From Chloroflexota bacterium (GTDB taxonomy: Bacteria > Chloroflexota > Dehalococcoidia > Bin125): a DNA stretch of 64,000 nucleotides. The notes beneath the pieces are model-generated. The model did not search any database. It saw nothing but the letters and a program-made list of their open reading frames with translations, and was not told the DNA's origin. This document shows, piece by piece, positions 35,310 to 44,610 of this stretch. Made by a program: the position numbers and the translations under genes. Positions within the stretch are counted from its first letter, which is position 1; each line of letters opens with the position of its first letter. The stretch spans positions 161,908-225,907 of the forward strand of contig JAPOXK010000011.1 of the NCBI GenBank assembly GCA_026707145.1, written 5' to 3'.

Positions 35310-36968
35310 ATGACGGACGCTCCGCCCTCCGATTCGCACCTGCCGGATCTCGAAGAGAGCCTGCTCCTGCAATCGTCCCTTGATGTCGACGGCGCTGACT
35401 TCCGCGCCAATCAGGAGCGCATGCGCGCGCTCGTGAGCGAGCTCCGCGAGCGCCAAGCTGTCGTGCAGCGCGGTGGCGGCGCCCAGCAGATCGAGCGGCA
35501 TCACGCGCGTGGCAAGCTTCTCGCCCGCGAGCGTATCGACCGCCTCGTGGATCCGGGTACGGCCTTCCTCGAGCTGAGCCCCCTTGCGGCTTGGGATATT
35601 TACGACGGCGACGCGGCCGCTGCCGGCATCGTCACCGGCATCGGCCGCGTCGCCGGTCGCGAAACGGTCATCATCGCCAACGACGCGACCGTCAAGGGCG
35701 GCGCCTATTACCCACTCACCGTGAAGAAGCATCTGCGCGCGCAGGAAGTCGCCGAGCAAAACCGGCTTCCCTGCATCTACCTCGTCGATTCCGGTGGCGC
35801 TTTCCTCCCCCTCCAGGCCGACGTCTTCCCCGACCGTGACCACTTCGGACGGATCTTCTACAACCAAGCCCGCATGTCCGCCGCCGGCATCCCGCAGATC
35901 GCCGCGGTCATGGGATCCTGCACTGCGGGCGGCGCCTACGTCCCTGCCATGAGCGACGAGACGATCATCGTTCACGGCGCGGGCACGATCTTCTTAGGCG
36001 GTCCTCCTCTGGTGCGGGCGGCGACGGGTGAGGAGATTTCGGCCCAGGATCTGGGCGGCGCCACCGTGCATACCCAAAAATCCGGCGTCGCGGACCATCT
36101 CGCCGCCAACGACGAAGAGGCGCTCGCTCTCGTCCGGCGCAGCGTCGCCAACCTCGGCCGCGACGCCCGGACGGCTCCTTGGCCCCTCGCCGCCGCCGAG
36201 CCTCCTGCTTACGATCCCGAAGAGATCTACGGGATCATCCCTGCCTCGCCCCGCAAGTCCTACGACGTTCGCGAGGTCATCGCCCGCCTCGTCGACGGCA
36301 GCCGCCTTCATGAGTTCAAGGCCGCCTACGGCGCTACCTTGGTCTGTGGCTTCGCGCGGATCATGGGCTACCCCATGGGCATCGTCGCCAACAACGGCAT
36401 CCTCTTCTCGGAGAGCGCGCTCAAGGGCGCCCACTTCATCCAGCTCTGCGCCCAGCGGCGTATCCCCCTCCTCTTCCTGCAGAACATCACCGGCTTCATG
36501 GTTGGTCAACGCTACGAGCACGAAGGCATCGCCAAGCACGGCGCCAAGATGGTCAGTGCCGTCGCCGCGGCGCAGGTCCCCAAGTTCACCGTCATCATCG
36601 GCGGCTCCTTCGGCGCAGGAAACTATGCCATGTGCGGCCGTGCTTACGCTCCCCGCCTGCTCTGGACGTGGCCCAGCGCCCGCATCTCCGTCATGGGCGG
36701 CCAGCAAGCCGCCGAGGTCCTCCTCACCGTCCGCCTTGATAACCTCCGTGCCCGGGGAGAAGACATGACCGCCGATGAGCGTGAAGCCTTCATGACTCCC
36801 ACGCGCGACAAGTACGAGGACGAGGGCAACCCCTACTACAGCACCGCGCGCCTCTGGGACGATGGCATCCTCGATCCGCTCGACACGCGCACCGCCCTTG
36901 GCCTTGGCGTCAGCGCCGCCTTGAACGCCCCCATCCCGGAGACCTCCTTCGGCGTCTTCCGAATGTGA
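35310..36968 (+). CDS. liuB: Methylcrotonoyl-CoA carboxylase beta subunit
   Basis: Carboxyltransferase subunit (552 aa) that moves CO2 from biotin to 3-methylcrotonyl-CoA in leucine breakdown. MCC-specific rather than PCC-specific segments are present: [49 protein letters not shown] and [17 protein letters not shown]. Length matches the family. It overlaps the next gene by 4 bp (GTGA) and opens a five-gene run whose order and coupling resemble a liu operon. No strong ribosome-binding site precedes the ATG. Confidence 0.94.
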   Translation: MTDAPPSDSHLPDLEESLLLQSSLDVDGADFRANQERMRALVSELRERQAVVQRGGGAQQIERHHARGKLLARERIDRLVDPGTAFLELSPLAAWDIYDGDAAAAGIVTGIGRVAGRETVIIANDATVKGGAYYPLTVKKHLRAQEVAEQNRLPCIYLVDSGGAFLPLQADVFPDRDHFGRIFYNQARMSAAGIPQIAAVMGSCTAGGAYVPAMSDETIIVHGAGTIFLGGPPLVRAATGEEISAQDLGGATVHTQKSGVADHLAANDEEALALVRRSVANLGRDARTAPWPLAAAEPPAYDPEEIYGIIPASPRKSYDVREVIARLVDGSRLHEFKAAYGATLVCGFARIMGYPMGIVANNGILFSESALKGAHFIQLCAQRRIPLLFLQNITGFMVGQRYEHEGIAKHGAKMVSAVAAAQVPKFTVIIGGSFGAGNYAMCGRAYAPRLLWTWPSARISVMGGQQAAEVLLTVRLDNLRARGEDMTADEREAFMTPTRDKYEDEGNPYYSTARLWDDGILDPLDTRTALGLGVSAALNAPIPETSFGVFRM

Positions 36969-37771
36969 TCGTGCTAGACCAACAATCCCCACCGCTGGCG
37001 ATCGCTCGCAACGGCCCCGTCGTGACGCTTACCCTCCAGCGCCCCGAACGCCACAACGCCTTTGACGATCACCTCATCGCTTCTCTCCAGGCCGCCTTCG
37101 ACGATCTGGGAACCGACGCCGACGTTCGCGTCGTCGTCCTCGCCGCCCAAGGCCGCACCTTCAGCGCCGGGGCCGATCTTAACTGGATGCGCCGCGCTGC
37201 CGCCTACACCGAGGAGGAGAATCGCCGGGACGCCCTCGCCCTCGCCACCATGCTGCGAACCGCCGCCTCCCTGCCCCGACCGCTCATCGCCCGCGTGCAG
37301 GGGCCCGCCCTCGGCGGCGGCATGGGCCTCGTTGCCGTCGCCGACATCGCCATCGCGGCCGCGCGCGCGCGCTTCGGCTTTAGCGAGGCCCGCCTTGGAC
37401 TTATCCCCGCCACGATCGCTCCCTACGTCGTCGAGAAGATCGGCCCCGGCCACGCCCGCGCGCTCTTCCTCACTGCCGAGCGGATCACGGCCGACCGTGC
37501 TCAGCAGATCGGTCTTCTCCACCGCGTCGTCCCCGACGACCAACTCGATGATGCTGTGGCGGAAACCGTGCAAGCCCTTCTCGCCGGCGGCCCCCAAGCC
37601 CATGGCCTCGCCAAGACGCTCGTCCGCACCGTGCTCAGCACCAGCGGCCCCGATCAAGACCAAGCGACCGCCGCGCTTCTCGCCCGCGCCCGCGGCGAGG
37701 CGGAAGGCCGCGAGGGCGTCCAGGCCTTCCTCGACAAACGCCCGCCCAACTGGCGCCCCGCCGACGGCTAG
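36965..37771 (+). CDS. liuC: Methylglutaconyl-CoA hydratase
   Basis: Crotonase-fold enzyme (268 aa), expected to hydrate 3-methylglutaconyl-CoA to HMG-CoA. The oxyanion-hole region is [19 protein letters not shown], and [19 protein letters not shown] supplies a catalytic Glu. As in other bacterial LiuC proteins, the first crotonase Glu position is not Glu. GTG start within the liuB stop. It lies between the two carboxylase subunit genes, 2 bp before liuD, which strongly supports the assignment. Confidence 0.92.
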   Translation: MIVLDQQSPPLAIARNGPVVTLTLQRPERHNAFDDHLIASLQAAFDDLGTDADVRVVVLAAQGRTFSAGADLNWMRRAAAYTEEENRRDALALATMLRTAASLPRPLIARVQGPALGGGMGLVAVADIAIAAARARFGFSEARLGLIPATIAPYVVEKIGPGHARALFLTAERITADRAQQIGLLHRVVPDDQLDDAVAETVQALLAGGPQAHGLAKTLVRTVLSTSGPDQDQATAALLARARGEAEGREGVQAFLDKRPPNWRPADG

Positions 37772-37773
37772 CC

Positions 37774-39753
37774 ATGTTCCCGAAGCTCCTCATCGCCAAC
37801 CGCGGCGAGATCGCCCTCCGCATCATCCGGACCTGCCAACGGCTCGGCATCGCGACGGTCGCCGTCTACTCCGACGCCGACCGCAGCGCCCTCCACGTGC
37901 GCGCCGCCGATGAAGCGGTGCGCATCGGTCCCGCCGCGCCCGCGCAGAGCTACCTCTCCGTCCCGGCCCTCATCCAAGCCGCCCGCGATAACGGCGCGGC
38001 TGCCGTCCATCCCGGCTATGGATTCCTCTCGGAAGACCCCGCCTTCGCCGCGGCCTGCGCCCAGGCCGGCCTCGTCTTCATCGGCCCCTCTCCCGCCGCT
38101 CTGCGCCTCGTCGGCGACAAGACCGCCGCTCGCCGCCTCGCTCGCGACCACGATCTGCCAATCCTCCCCGGCCTTCCCGCTGCGGACGACGACGCCACCC
38201 TCCTTGCGGGCGTCTCCTCTCTCGGATTCCCCGTCATGATTAAGGCCGCCGCCGGTGGGGGTGGCCGGGGCATGCGCGTCGTCGATCATCCCGGCGCACT
38301 ACCGGACGCTCTCGCCACCGCGCGCCGGGAAGCCCAGACCGCCTTCGGCGACGGCGCCCTCTTCTTGGAACGCGCGATCGTCGGTGGGCGTCACGTCGAA
38401 GTGCAGTTCATCGCCGACGCCCACGGCTCTGCGCTGCACCTCGGCGAGCGTGACTGCTCCATCCAGCGCCGTCATCAGAAGGTTATTGAGGAGAGCCCCG
38501 CCCCCGGCCTGTCCCCCGAACTGCGCAGCCGCATGACGGCCGCTGCCCTCCGTCTGGCCCACGCTGCGGGCTATGCCAACGCCGGCACGGCCGAGTTCCT
38601 TCTCGACGCAGACGGTCGCTTCTACTTCTTGGAGATCAACGCCCGCCTGCAGGTCGAGCACGGCGTCACCGAGCTGGTCACTGGCCTCGACTTGGTCGAG
38701 TTGCAACTGCGCGTCGCTGCCGGTCAACCGCTCGGTCTCGTCCAGGACGATATCGCCTTTGCCGGTCACGCCATTGAGTGTCGCCTCTATGCCGAGGACC
38801 CTGCGCGCGGCTATCTGCCCTCTCCCGGCTACCTCTCTGCCTTCGAGCCCCCCGTGGGCGACGGCATCCGCAACGATGTCGGCTTTCACGCCGGCTCCCA
38901 CGTGCCCGCGGTCTACGATCCTCTCCTCGCCAAGCTGCTGGTCCACGCTCCCGCCCGCGACGCCGCCCTCGATCGCTGCCGGCGCGCCCTTGACGCTTAC
39001 ATCGTCGAAGGCGTCACCACCAACCTCCAACAGCTCACCGCCATCCTCGGCCATCCCGACTTCCGCGCGGGCGCCGCCACGCTGCACACTCTTGAGGCGC
39101 TCCCGCCCGACGCTCTCCTTCCCCGTCTCCCGGACGATGCCCTCCTCGCCGCCGCCGCCGCCGATCTGCGGCCCCCAAACGCCGCTGCCGATCCCTGGCG
39201 CGCCGTCGGTGCTTGGCGTTCCACCGGCTGCCAGACGCTTCGCTACGCCCACCGCGGCGTCGCAACCGAGGCGACCGTCGAGCGCCTCCCCGGCCATGCC
39301 AACGCCTGGCGCCTCATTCGCTCCGACGGGTCGAGTCCGCCCGTACAGTTCGGAGCAACCCCAACCGCGGGAGGAACACTGCTGCTCGACAGCGGCGATA
39401 CGCAGCAGCAGTGGACTGCGCGGCGCAGCGGCCGCCTGCTCTCTCTCGAAAGCCCGGACGGCCGCCGCTACGCTCTTGCCCCGCCTGGCCCCTCGGCCGC
39501 CGCCGCCACGACCGCGGCGGTGCCCGGCGAGATCCGCGCTCCCATGAACGGCGAGATCGTTTCCGTGCTCGTCCAGCAAGGCGACCGTGTCCACGCCGGC
39601 CAATCTCTCCTCGTCATGGAGGCCATGAAGATGGAGCACACCATCACCGCCGCCGCCCCTGGGGTCGTGGAGACGGTAGCCTGTGCTCCCGGCGCGAACG
39701 TCGCCGCGGACGAGTTGCTGATCGAGCTCGATCTAGGAGGGGAGGAACCATGA
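37774..39753 (+). CDS. liuD: Methylcrotonoyl-CoA carboxylase alpha subunit (biotin carboxylase/BCCP)
   Basis: Biotin-containing subunit (659 aa). Domains in order: biotin carboxylase N-terminal domain (NRGEIALRIIRTCQRLG), ATP-grasp with AAAGGGGRGMR, C-terminal carboxylase domain with EINARLQVEHGVTE, a BT linker, and a biotinyl domain with EAMKMEHT where Lys619 carries biotin. It ends ATGA-overlapped with the lyase gene. Together with liuB it forms the ATP-dependent carboxylase of leucine catabolism. Confidence 0.94.
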   Translation: MFPKLLIANRGEIALRIIRTCQRLGIATVAVYSDADRSALHVRAADEAVRIGPAAPAQSYLSVPALIQAARDNGAAAVHPGYGFLSEDPAFAAACAQAGLVFIGPSPAALRLVGDKTAARRLARDHDLPILPGLPAADDDATLLAGVSSLGFPVMIKAAAGGGGRGMRVVDHPGALPDALATARREAQTAFGDGALFLERAIVGGRHVEVQFIADAHGSALHLGERDCSIQRRHQKVIEESPAPGLSPELRSRMTAAALRLAHAAGYANAGTAEFLLDADGRFYFLEINARLQVEHGVTELVTGLDLVELQLRVAAGQPLGLVQDDIAFAGHAIECRLYAEDPARGYLPSPGYLSAFEPPVGDGIRNDVGFHAGSHVPAVYDPLLAKLLVHAPARDAALDRCRRALDAYIVEGVTTNLQQLTAILGHPDFRAGAATLHTLEALPPDALLPRLPDDALLAAAAADLRPPNAAADPWRAVGAWRSTGCQTLRYAHRGVATEATVERLPGHANAWRLIRSDGSSPPVQFGATPTAGGTLLLDSGDTQQQWTARRSGRLLSLESPDGRRYALAPPGPSAAAATTAAVPGEIRAPMNGEIVSVLVQQGDRVHAGQSLLVMEAMKMEHTITAAAPGVVETVACAPGANVAADELLIELDLGGEEP

Positions 39754-40664
39754 GCATCCCCGCTCGCGTGACTATCAACGAAGTCGGCCCCCGCGACGGT
39801 CTCCAGAACGAGGACGGCTTCGTCGAAACCGGCAAGAAGGTCGAGTTCATCGAGCGCCTCGCCGGCACGGGACTCCGGCGGATCGAGGCCGTCTCCTTCG
39901 TCCACCCCAAAGCGATCCCCCAGATGCGGGACGCGTCCGCTGTCATGGCGGCGCTTCCTCGCCCCGAGGGTGCGACCTATCTCGCCCTCGTCCCCAACGA
40001 AGTCGGCGCCCGCAACGCCATTGCCGCGAACACGCACGAGATCGGCACGGTCGTCTCCGCCAGCGAGTCCCATAACAGAAGCAACGTCCAGCGCTCCGTC
40101 GCCGAGTCGCTCAACGGCATCGCGGGCGTCGCCCAGCTCGCGGCTGCCGCCGGCACGCCCTGGCAGGGTTACATCTCGACTGCCTTCGGCTGCCCGTATG
40201 AGGGCGATGTTCCCTCCGCCAAGGTTGTTGAGATCGCGCGCGCCCTCGTCGCCCTCGGCGCCACGGCCATCTCGCTCGGTGACACCATCGGCGCCGCCAA
40301 CCCCCGCCAAGTCTCCACGCTCATCCGCATCCTCCGCACGGCCATCCCCGATACGCCTCTCCGTCTGCATTTCCATGACACCCGGGGCACCGCCCTTGCC
40401 AACGTCCTCGCCGCGCTCGAAGAGGGGATCGACAGCTTCGACGGATCGGTCGGTGGTCTGGGCGGCTGTCCCTACGCCCCCGGCGCGGCCGGAAACGTCG
40501 CCACGGAGGACCTCGTCTACATGCTCCACGAGATGGGCGTCGAAACCGGCATCGATCTCCAGGCCCTTGTCGGTGTCGCCCGCTGGGCCGAGCAGCTCGT
40601 CGGCCGTCCCCTGCCCGGCCGCGTCAAGCAGGCCGGCGACTCCCTCTTCCGCGGCGCTGCCTAA
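39750..40664 (+). CDS. liuE: Hydroxymethylglutaryl-CoA lyase
   Basis: Cleaves HMG-CoA to acetyl-CoA and acetoacetate, the last step of the leucine pathway (304 aa). TIM-barrel motifs: NEVGPRDGLQNE at the N-terminus, LHFHDTRG with a metal-binding His, and the signature GGLGGCPYAPGAAGN containing the catalytic Cys. ATG at 39750 is inside the liuD stop, preceded by GGAGGGGAGG. The frame is open far upstream through liuD, which is not coding for this protein. Confidence 0.95.
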   Translation: MSIPARVTINEVGPRDGLQNEDGFVETGKKVEFIERLAGTGLRRIEAVSFVHPKAIPQMRDASAVMAALPRPEGATYLALVPNEVGARNAIAANTHEIGTVVSASESHNRSNVQRSVAESLNGIAGVAQLAAAAGTPWQGYISTAFGCPYEGDVPSAKVVEIARALVALGATAISLGDTIGAANPRQVSTLIRILRTAIPDTPLRLHFHDTRGTALANVLAALEEGIDSFDGSVGGLGGCPYAPGAAGNVATEDLVYMLHEMGVETGIDLQALVGVARWAEQLVGRPLPGRVKQAGDSLFRGAA

Positions 40665-40675
40665 TCGGAGCCGTC

Positions 40676-41857
40676 ATGTCTTTCGAGATGGAATTCGATC
40701 TACCGAAGACTGCACAGCGGACCCAGAGCGCTGCTCGCGATCTGGCCCAGACCCAGTTCCGCGATCGTGCCGCCGCGGTCGACCAAACCGAGGAATATCC
40801 CTGGGACAATGTCCGAGCGCTCGTTTCCCGGGGCTTGATGGGTCACACGATCAGCGCCGACTACGGCGGCGGCGGCGGCGCGCTGATCGACGCGATCGTC
40901 GCGATCGAAGAGGTCGCGAAGGCCTGCGGCACCACGGCTCGCATCGTCGTCGAGGGCAACGTCGGCGCCGTCGGTGCGATCGGCGCATACGGCACGGACG
41001 ATCAGAAGGCTCGCTACCTCCCCCTGGTCGTCGCCGGCGACAAGCCCGCCATCTGTATCACCGAGCCTCAAGCAGGATCTGCCGCTACCGACCTGACGAC
41101 CACCGCGGTCCGCGACGGCGACTCCTACATCGTCAATGGCCAGAAGCGCTGGATCACCGGCGCCGGAATCTCCAAGACCTACCTCGTATTCGCCCGCATC
41201 CAGGAAAACGGCCACGACTTCGGCATCGGCGGCATCCTCGCCGAGGCGGAAACGCCGGGCCTGGAGGTGGGCAAGCGTTGGCCCATGATGGGCCTGCGCG
41301 GTCTCCCCGAATGCGACGTCCATTTCCGCGCCTGCCGCGCCGGTGCCGGCGATCTGCTCGTCCGCGAGCACGGCTTCCGCCGGCTCATGACCGCCTACAA
41401 TGGCCAGCGGCTCGGCGCCGCCACCGTCGCGCTCGGCATCGCGGCGGGCGCCTTCGACCAAGCGCTCGCCTACTCCCAGGATCGCCAGCAGTTCGGCCGT
41501 CCGCTCTCCGACTTCCAAGGTCTCCAGTGGATGCTGGCTGATATGACCGTCAGCACCACCACCTGCCGCGCCCTGATCTATCAGGCCGCCAAGAACGCTG
41601 GCCACGGCTTCCCCGATTCCACCGAGGCTGCCGTCGCCAAGGTCCACGCCTCCGAGATGGCGATCCAAGTCACCAACGCCGCCCTGCAGCTCTTCGGCGC
41701 CTACGGCTACTCCCGGGAGTTCCCGCTCGAACGCATGGTCCGCGATGCCCGCATGTTCACGATCGGCGGCGGCACCGCCCAGCTCCAGCGCAACCTCATC
41801 GCTTCGAAGATATTGGGCCGCCGCCTCGACCAACGTCTGGCAACGGAGCGTGTCTGA
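40676..41857 (+). CDS. Acyl-CoA dehydrogenase-fold protein lacking the catalytic Glu
   Basis: Full-length acyl-CoA dehydrogenase homologue (393 aa) with the FAD-binding CITEPQAGSAATDL and the C-terminal QLFGAYGYSREFPLERMVRDA. The position of the usual catalytic Glu (IYEGT) reads IGGGT, as in isovaleryl-/long-chain enzymes, but the alternative Glu of those enzymes is also absent: MTAYNGQRLG has Gln244 there. Arg89 in TTARIVVEG sits where substrate-pocket residues are usually nonpolar. It stands at the end of the leucine cluster where isovaleryl-CoA dehydrogenase would be expected, but these residues argue for a different reaction, possibly a desulfinase-type or other non-oxidative one. Confidence 0.88.
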   Translation: MSFEMEFDLPKTAQRTQSAARDLAQTQFRDRAAAVDQTEEYPWDNVRALVSRGLMGHTISADYGGGGGALIDAIVAIEEVAKACGTTARIVVEGNVGAVGAIGAYGTDDQKARYLPLVVAGDKPAICITEPQAGSAATDLTTTAVRDGDSYIVNGQKRWITGAGISKTYLVFARIQENGHDFGIGGILAEAETPGLEVGKRWPMMGLRGLPECDVHFRACRAGAGDLLVREHGFRRLMTAYNGQRLGAATVALGIAAGAFDQALAYSQDRQQFGRPLSDFQGLQWMLADMTVSTTTCRALIYQAAKNAGHGFPDSTEAAVAKVHASEMAIQVTNAALQLFGAYGYSREFPLERMVRDARMFTIGGGTAQLQRNLIASKILGRRLDQRLATERV

Positions 41858-41880
41858 CCTCCCCCCGCTAGGCGGGGGTC
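41856..41880. terminator. Hairpin between convergent genes
   Basis: A 7-bp G/C stem CCCCCGC (41862-41868) and GCGGGGG (41872-41878), with flanking GAC/GTC, spans the stops of the convergent acyl-CoA dehydrogenase-like and glycosylase genes. It could act as a terminator in both directions, but no T-run follows on either strand. Confidence 0.35.
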
Positions 41881-42548
41881 TGCGTCTCCGCTACCCGCCA
41901 CATGTACCACGAGCCCACAGACCGGTAAGGTGCCCACGGCTTTCCGATCTGTTGCGCCTGCGCGGGGGTGACCGGCTCGCGAAGCCCGTACGCCAGTTGC
42001 ATCCCGCGCCGCACTCCCAAGTCCCCCGTCGGCAGCACGTCCGGCCGCCCCAACTGGAACATCAAGAACATCTGCGCCGTCCATTCTCCCACCCCCTTCA
42101 CCCCCGTCAGCCGCTCGATCACGGTCTCGTCGTCCAGCCGGTCGAGTCCCCGGAAGCGCAACCGGCCGGCCGCCACCTGCTCCGCCAGGTCTCGCAGGTA
42201 GCGTGTCTTCTGCCGGGACACCCCCGCTTCTCGGAACTGCGCCTCGCTCGTCGACAGCAGCTCTTCCGCCGTGGGGATCCGATCCGCGTCCCCGTGCAGG
42301 GCGTTCAAGCGGCCCAGAATCGCGGCGGCGGCCGGCCCGGCCAGCTGCTGATACATGATCGAGCGCACCAGCGCTGCATAGGGTTCCCCGCTCGGCCGCG
42401 GGCGGTAGGGCCCGTGCTGCTCGATCAACGCACCCACGATCGGGTCGGCCTCGCGCAAGTGGCGGTAGGCCGCCGCCGCTGAAAACCGCAGCCGTCGCGC
42501 GGACGTGCGCGTTCTTGGACGGCCTCTGGATGAACGGCTCGCGGACAT
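41868..42548 (-). CDS. DNA-3-methyladenine glycosylase, AlkA-like (HhH-GPD)
   Basis: Base-excision repair glycosylase (226 aa) of the HhH-GPD superfamily. The helix-hairpin-helix is LTGVKGVGEWTAQMFLMF, and the catalytic Asp follows in LPTGDLGVRRG. It lacks the N-terminal AlkA_N domain, like many short bacterial AlkA homologues. ATG at 42548 leaves a short basic tail (RSSRGRPRTRTSARRL); the longer frame upstream is not supported. No good ribosome-binding site is seen. It stands alone among catabolic genes. Confidence 0.88.
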   Translation of the reverse strand: MSASRSSRGRPRTRTSARRLRFSAAAAYRHLREADPIVGALIEQHGPYRPRPSGEPYAALVRSIMYQQLAGPAAAAILGRLNALHGDADRIPTAEELLSTSEAQFREAGVSRQKTRYLRDLAEQVAAGRLRFRGLDRLDDETVIERLTGVKGVGEWTAQMFLMFQLGRPDVLPTGDLGVRRGMQLAYGLREPVTPAQAQQIGKPWAPYRSVGSWYMWRVAETQTPA

Positions 42549-42739
42549 CGCCCGCGATTCTATCCGTGGTGAACCTCGCGTTCGATCGCCGATGTGCTCG
42601 GCCCCCGCTGGAAGCGCGCGCCCTGCCGCGCGCCCTGCGATGCAGAGCTTCCCTCCGGCGTCTCCCGCTTGCAGATACAACTGACGACATGTCCCAGAAA
42701 CCTGCCCTGCTGAGATAGCCTGACCGTGGGAGATGGCTC

Positions 42740-44068
42740 ATGCCTGCCTTCGACACCCTCCTCGCCGAAGTCGAAGCCGACTACCGGCACCGTACTCCCA
42801 CCTCCGCCGCCCTCTACGATCGCGCGCGCGCTTCCATGCCCGGTGGCGATACCAGACAGACGGTCTTCTTCACCCCCTACCCGCTTTTCTTGGCGCATGG
42901 GGAAGGCTCCTACGTCACGGACGTCGACGGCCACCGCTACTTTGACTGCTCAAGCTGCTGGAGCGCCCTCGTCCTTGGGCACGCCCATCCCGCCGTCACG
43001 GAGGCCGTCGGCGAACAGCTCGCCCGCGGCACTGCGTACAACGCCGCCAGCCCGCAGGCGCTCGAATTGATCGAGCTCCTGCGCGACCGCATTCCCTCGC
43101 TGCAAAGAGTCCGACTCACTAATACCGGCAGTGAGGCGACGATGCTGGCCGTGCGCGCGGCGCGGGCCGCTACCGGCCGGCGCAAGATCGTCAAGATGAT
43201 CGGCGCCTACCACGGCGCCCACGATGACTGGCACGTCCACGAGGGCGAGCCGCAACCCGGCCTTATCCCGGGAAACGACGCCTTCGTCCGGGAGGTGTCC
43301 TTCAATGACAAAACCGCCGTCACCGATCTCCTCAACGCCGAGGCGAGCGACATCGCCGCCCTCATCGTCGAGCCCGTCATGGGCGTCGCCGGTTCGCTTC
43401 CCCCGTTGGATGGCTACCTCCAGCACCTGCGCGCTGAAACCGAGCGCCACGGCGTCGTCCTCATTTTCGACGAGGTGATCACCCTTCGCCTTGCCCTCGG
43501 CGGTGCCCAGGCGCTCTACGATCTTCGTCCCGATCTCACCACCCTGGGCAAGATCATCGGCGGCGGCCATCCCATCGGCGCCTTCGGCGGCGACGCGCGG
43601 CTCATGGAGCAGTTTTCGCCCTTACGTGGCGGTCACCTCAGTCACAGCGGCACCTTCAACGCTAACCCCGTTTCCGCCGTCGCCGGCCTCGCCACTCTCC
43701 GCCAGCTCGATGCCGACACCATCTCCTACATCAACCGCCTCGGTGACCGCTTCGCTGCCGCGGTCGCCGCTATCGCCCAAGCGCGCGACGTTCCCCTTCA
43801 CACCACCGGCCTGGGCTCGATCCGCAACCTGCATTTCGCCCCCACGCCTCCCCTGCACGCCGCCCAGGCCGCCGCCGGCGATACCGGTCTCCGCCGTCTC
43901 CTCCATCGCAAGCTCCTCACGCTCGGCGTCCTCGCCGTCGAGCGGGGAATGTTCGCCTTCGCCGCTACGACCACCGAAGCCGATGTCGACGATCTCGCCG
44001 CCAAGATCGACGGCGCCATCGCTTGGATGCGCTCCGCCATTGCGGAGCGCCGTCCCCAGGCCAGCTAG
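42740..44068 (+). CDS. Class III aminotransferase, glutamate-1-semialdehyde aminomutase-like
   Basis: PLP enzyme (442 aa) of fold type I, class III. PLP contacts: TGSEATMLAVRAAR, the phosphate/ring segment FDEVI (243-247), and the Schiff-base Lys271 in TTLGKIIGGGHPIGAFGG. It resembles glutamate-1-semialdehyde 2,1-aminomutase in layout (SMPGGDTRQ N-terminal loop), but this subgroup often acts as omega- or beta-amino acid transaminases, and no haem genes are nearby. ATG start after GGGAG. Divergent from the glycosylase gene over 191 bp. Confidence 0.87.
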   Translation: MPAFDTLLAEVEADYRHRTPTSAALYDRARASMPGGDTRQTVFFTPYPLFLAHGEGSYVTDVDGHRYFDCSSCWSALVLGHAHPAVTEAVGEQLARGTAYNAASPQALELIELLRDRIPSLQRVRLTNTGSEATMLAVRAARAATGRRKIVKMIGAYHGAHDDWHVHEGEPQPGLIPGNDAFVREVSFNDKTAVTDLLNAEASDIAALIVEPVMGVAGSLPPLDGYLQHLRAETERHGVVLIFDEVITLRLALGGAQALYDLRPDLTTLGKIIGGGHPIGAFGGDARLMEQFSPLRGGHLSHSGTFNANPVSAVAGLATLRQLDADTISYINRLGDRFAAAVAAIAQARDVPLHTTGLGSIRNLHFAPTPPLHAAQAAAGDTGLRRLLHRKLLTLGVLAVERGMFAFAATTTEADVDDLAAKIDGAIAWMRSAIAERRPQAS

Positions 44069-44102
44069 CCCGCTTGCCTTCGATCTGTTCCCGGCCTTGG
44101 CG

Positions 44103-44597
44103 CTACTGAAAGTCCGCCCGCGTCATCCAGGGCTTCTTCACCCAGCCGTCTTCGTACGGCGTCATGAAATGGATGTAGACCGACACCCGCTCGAACAGCC
44201 ACTGGCCGCTCACCTTCCTGTAGCGCTCCTCGTAGGTGCCCGCGCTGAAGATCGCCCGCCCCCCCATTGACGAGGGTTCCCACACATAGCACTGCCCCGT
44301 CGCCTCCGTTCCGGACGGCGCCACCTCCACCGTATGCCCGATCTGGTATTGCAGAACGAACGACACCTTGGGCCCCACCTTCGCGTAGAAGTCCGCGATC
44401 GCGTCGTTCCCCTCGATCTGGCCGTAGTGGTTCGCCTCCCAGATCGCGTCCGGCAGAAACAGGTTCTTGAACCGCTCCCGCGGGAACTCCGCCCCGCCCG
44501 ACAGGCCTGAGCTGATGCAGTCCGCATAGGCAAGCTTCAACTGCTGGATCGCTGCGATATCTTCGAGTCGCTGCACCCGTGCCTCAAGATCCGTCAT
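44103..44597 (-). CDS. SnoaL-like (NTF2-fold) protein
   Basis: Second SnoaL-like protein (164 aa), opening MTDLEARVQRLEDIAAIQQL and ending FMTPYEDGWVKKPWM, clearly paralogous to the protein at 33318-33791 (VTPYEDGWVKTPM). ATG at 44597 has GGAG seven bases upstream. It lies 13 bp after a crotonase gene and is the third gene of a hydantoinase-crotonase-SnoaL operon. Reaction unknown; the fold serves small-molecule dehydration, hydrolysis or isomerisation. Confidence 0.82.
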   Translation of the reverse strand: MTDLEARVQRLEDIAAIQQLKLAYADCISSGLSGGAEFPRERFKNLFLPDAIWEANHYGQIEGNDAIADFYAKVGPKVSFVLQYQIGHTVEVAPSGTEATGQCYVWEPSSMGGRAIFSAGTYEERYRKVSGQWLFERVSVYIHFMTPYEDGWVKKPWMTRADFQ

Positions 44598-44610
44598 TGC
44601 GCTGCTCCTC

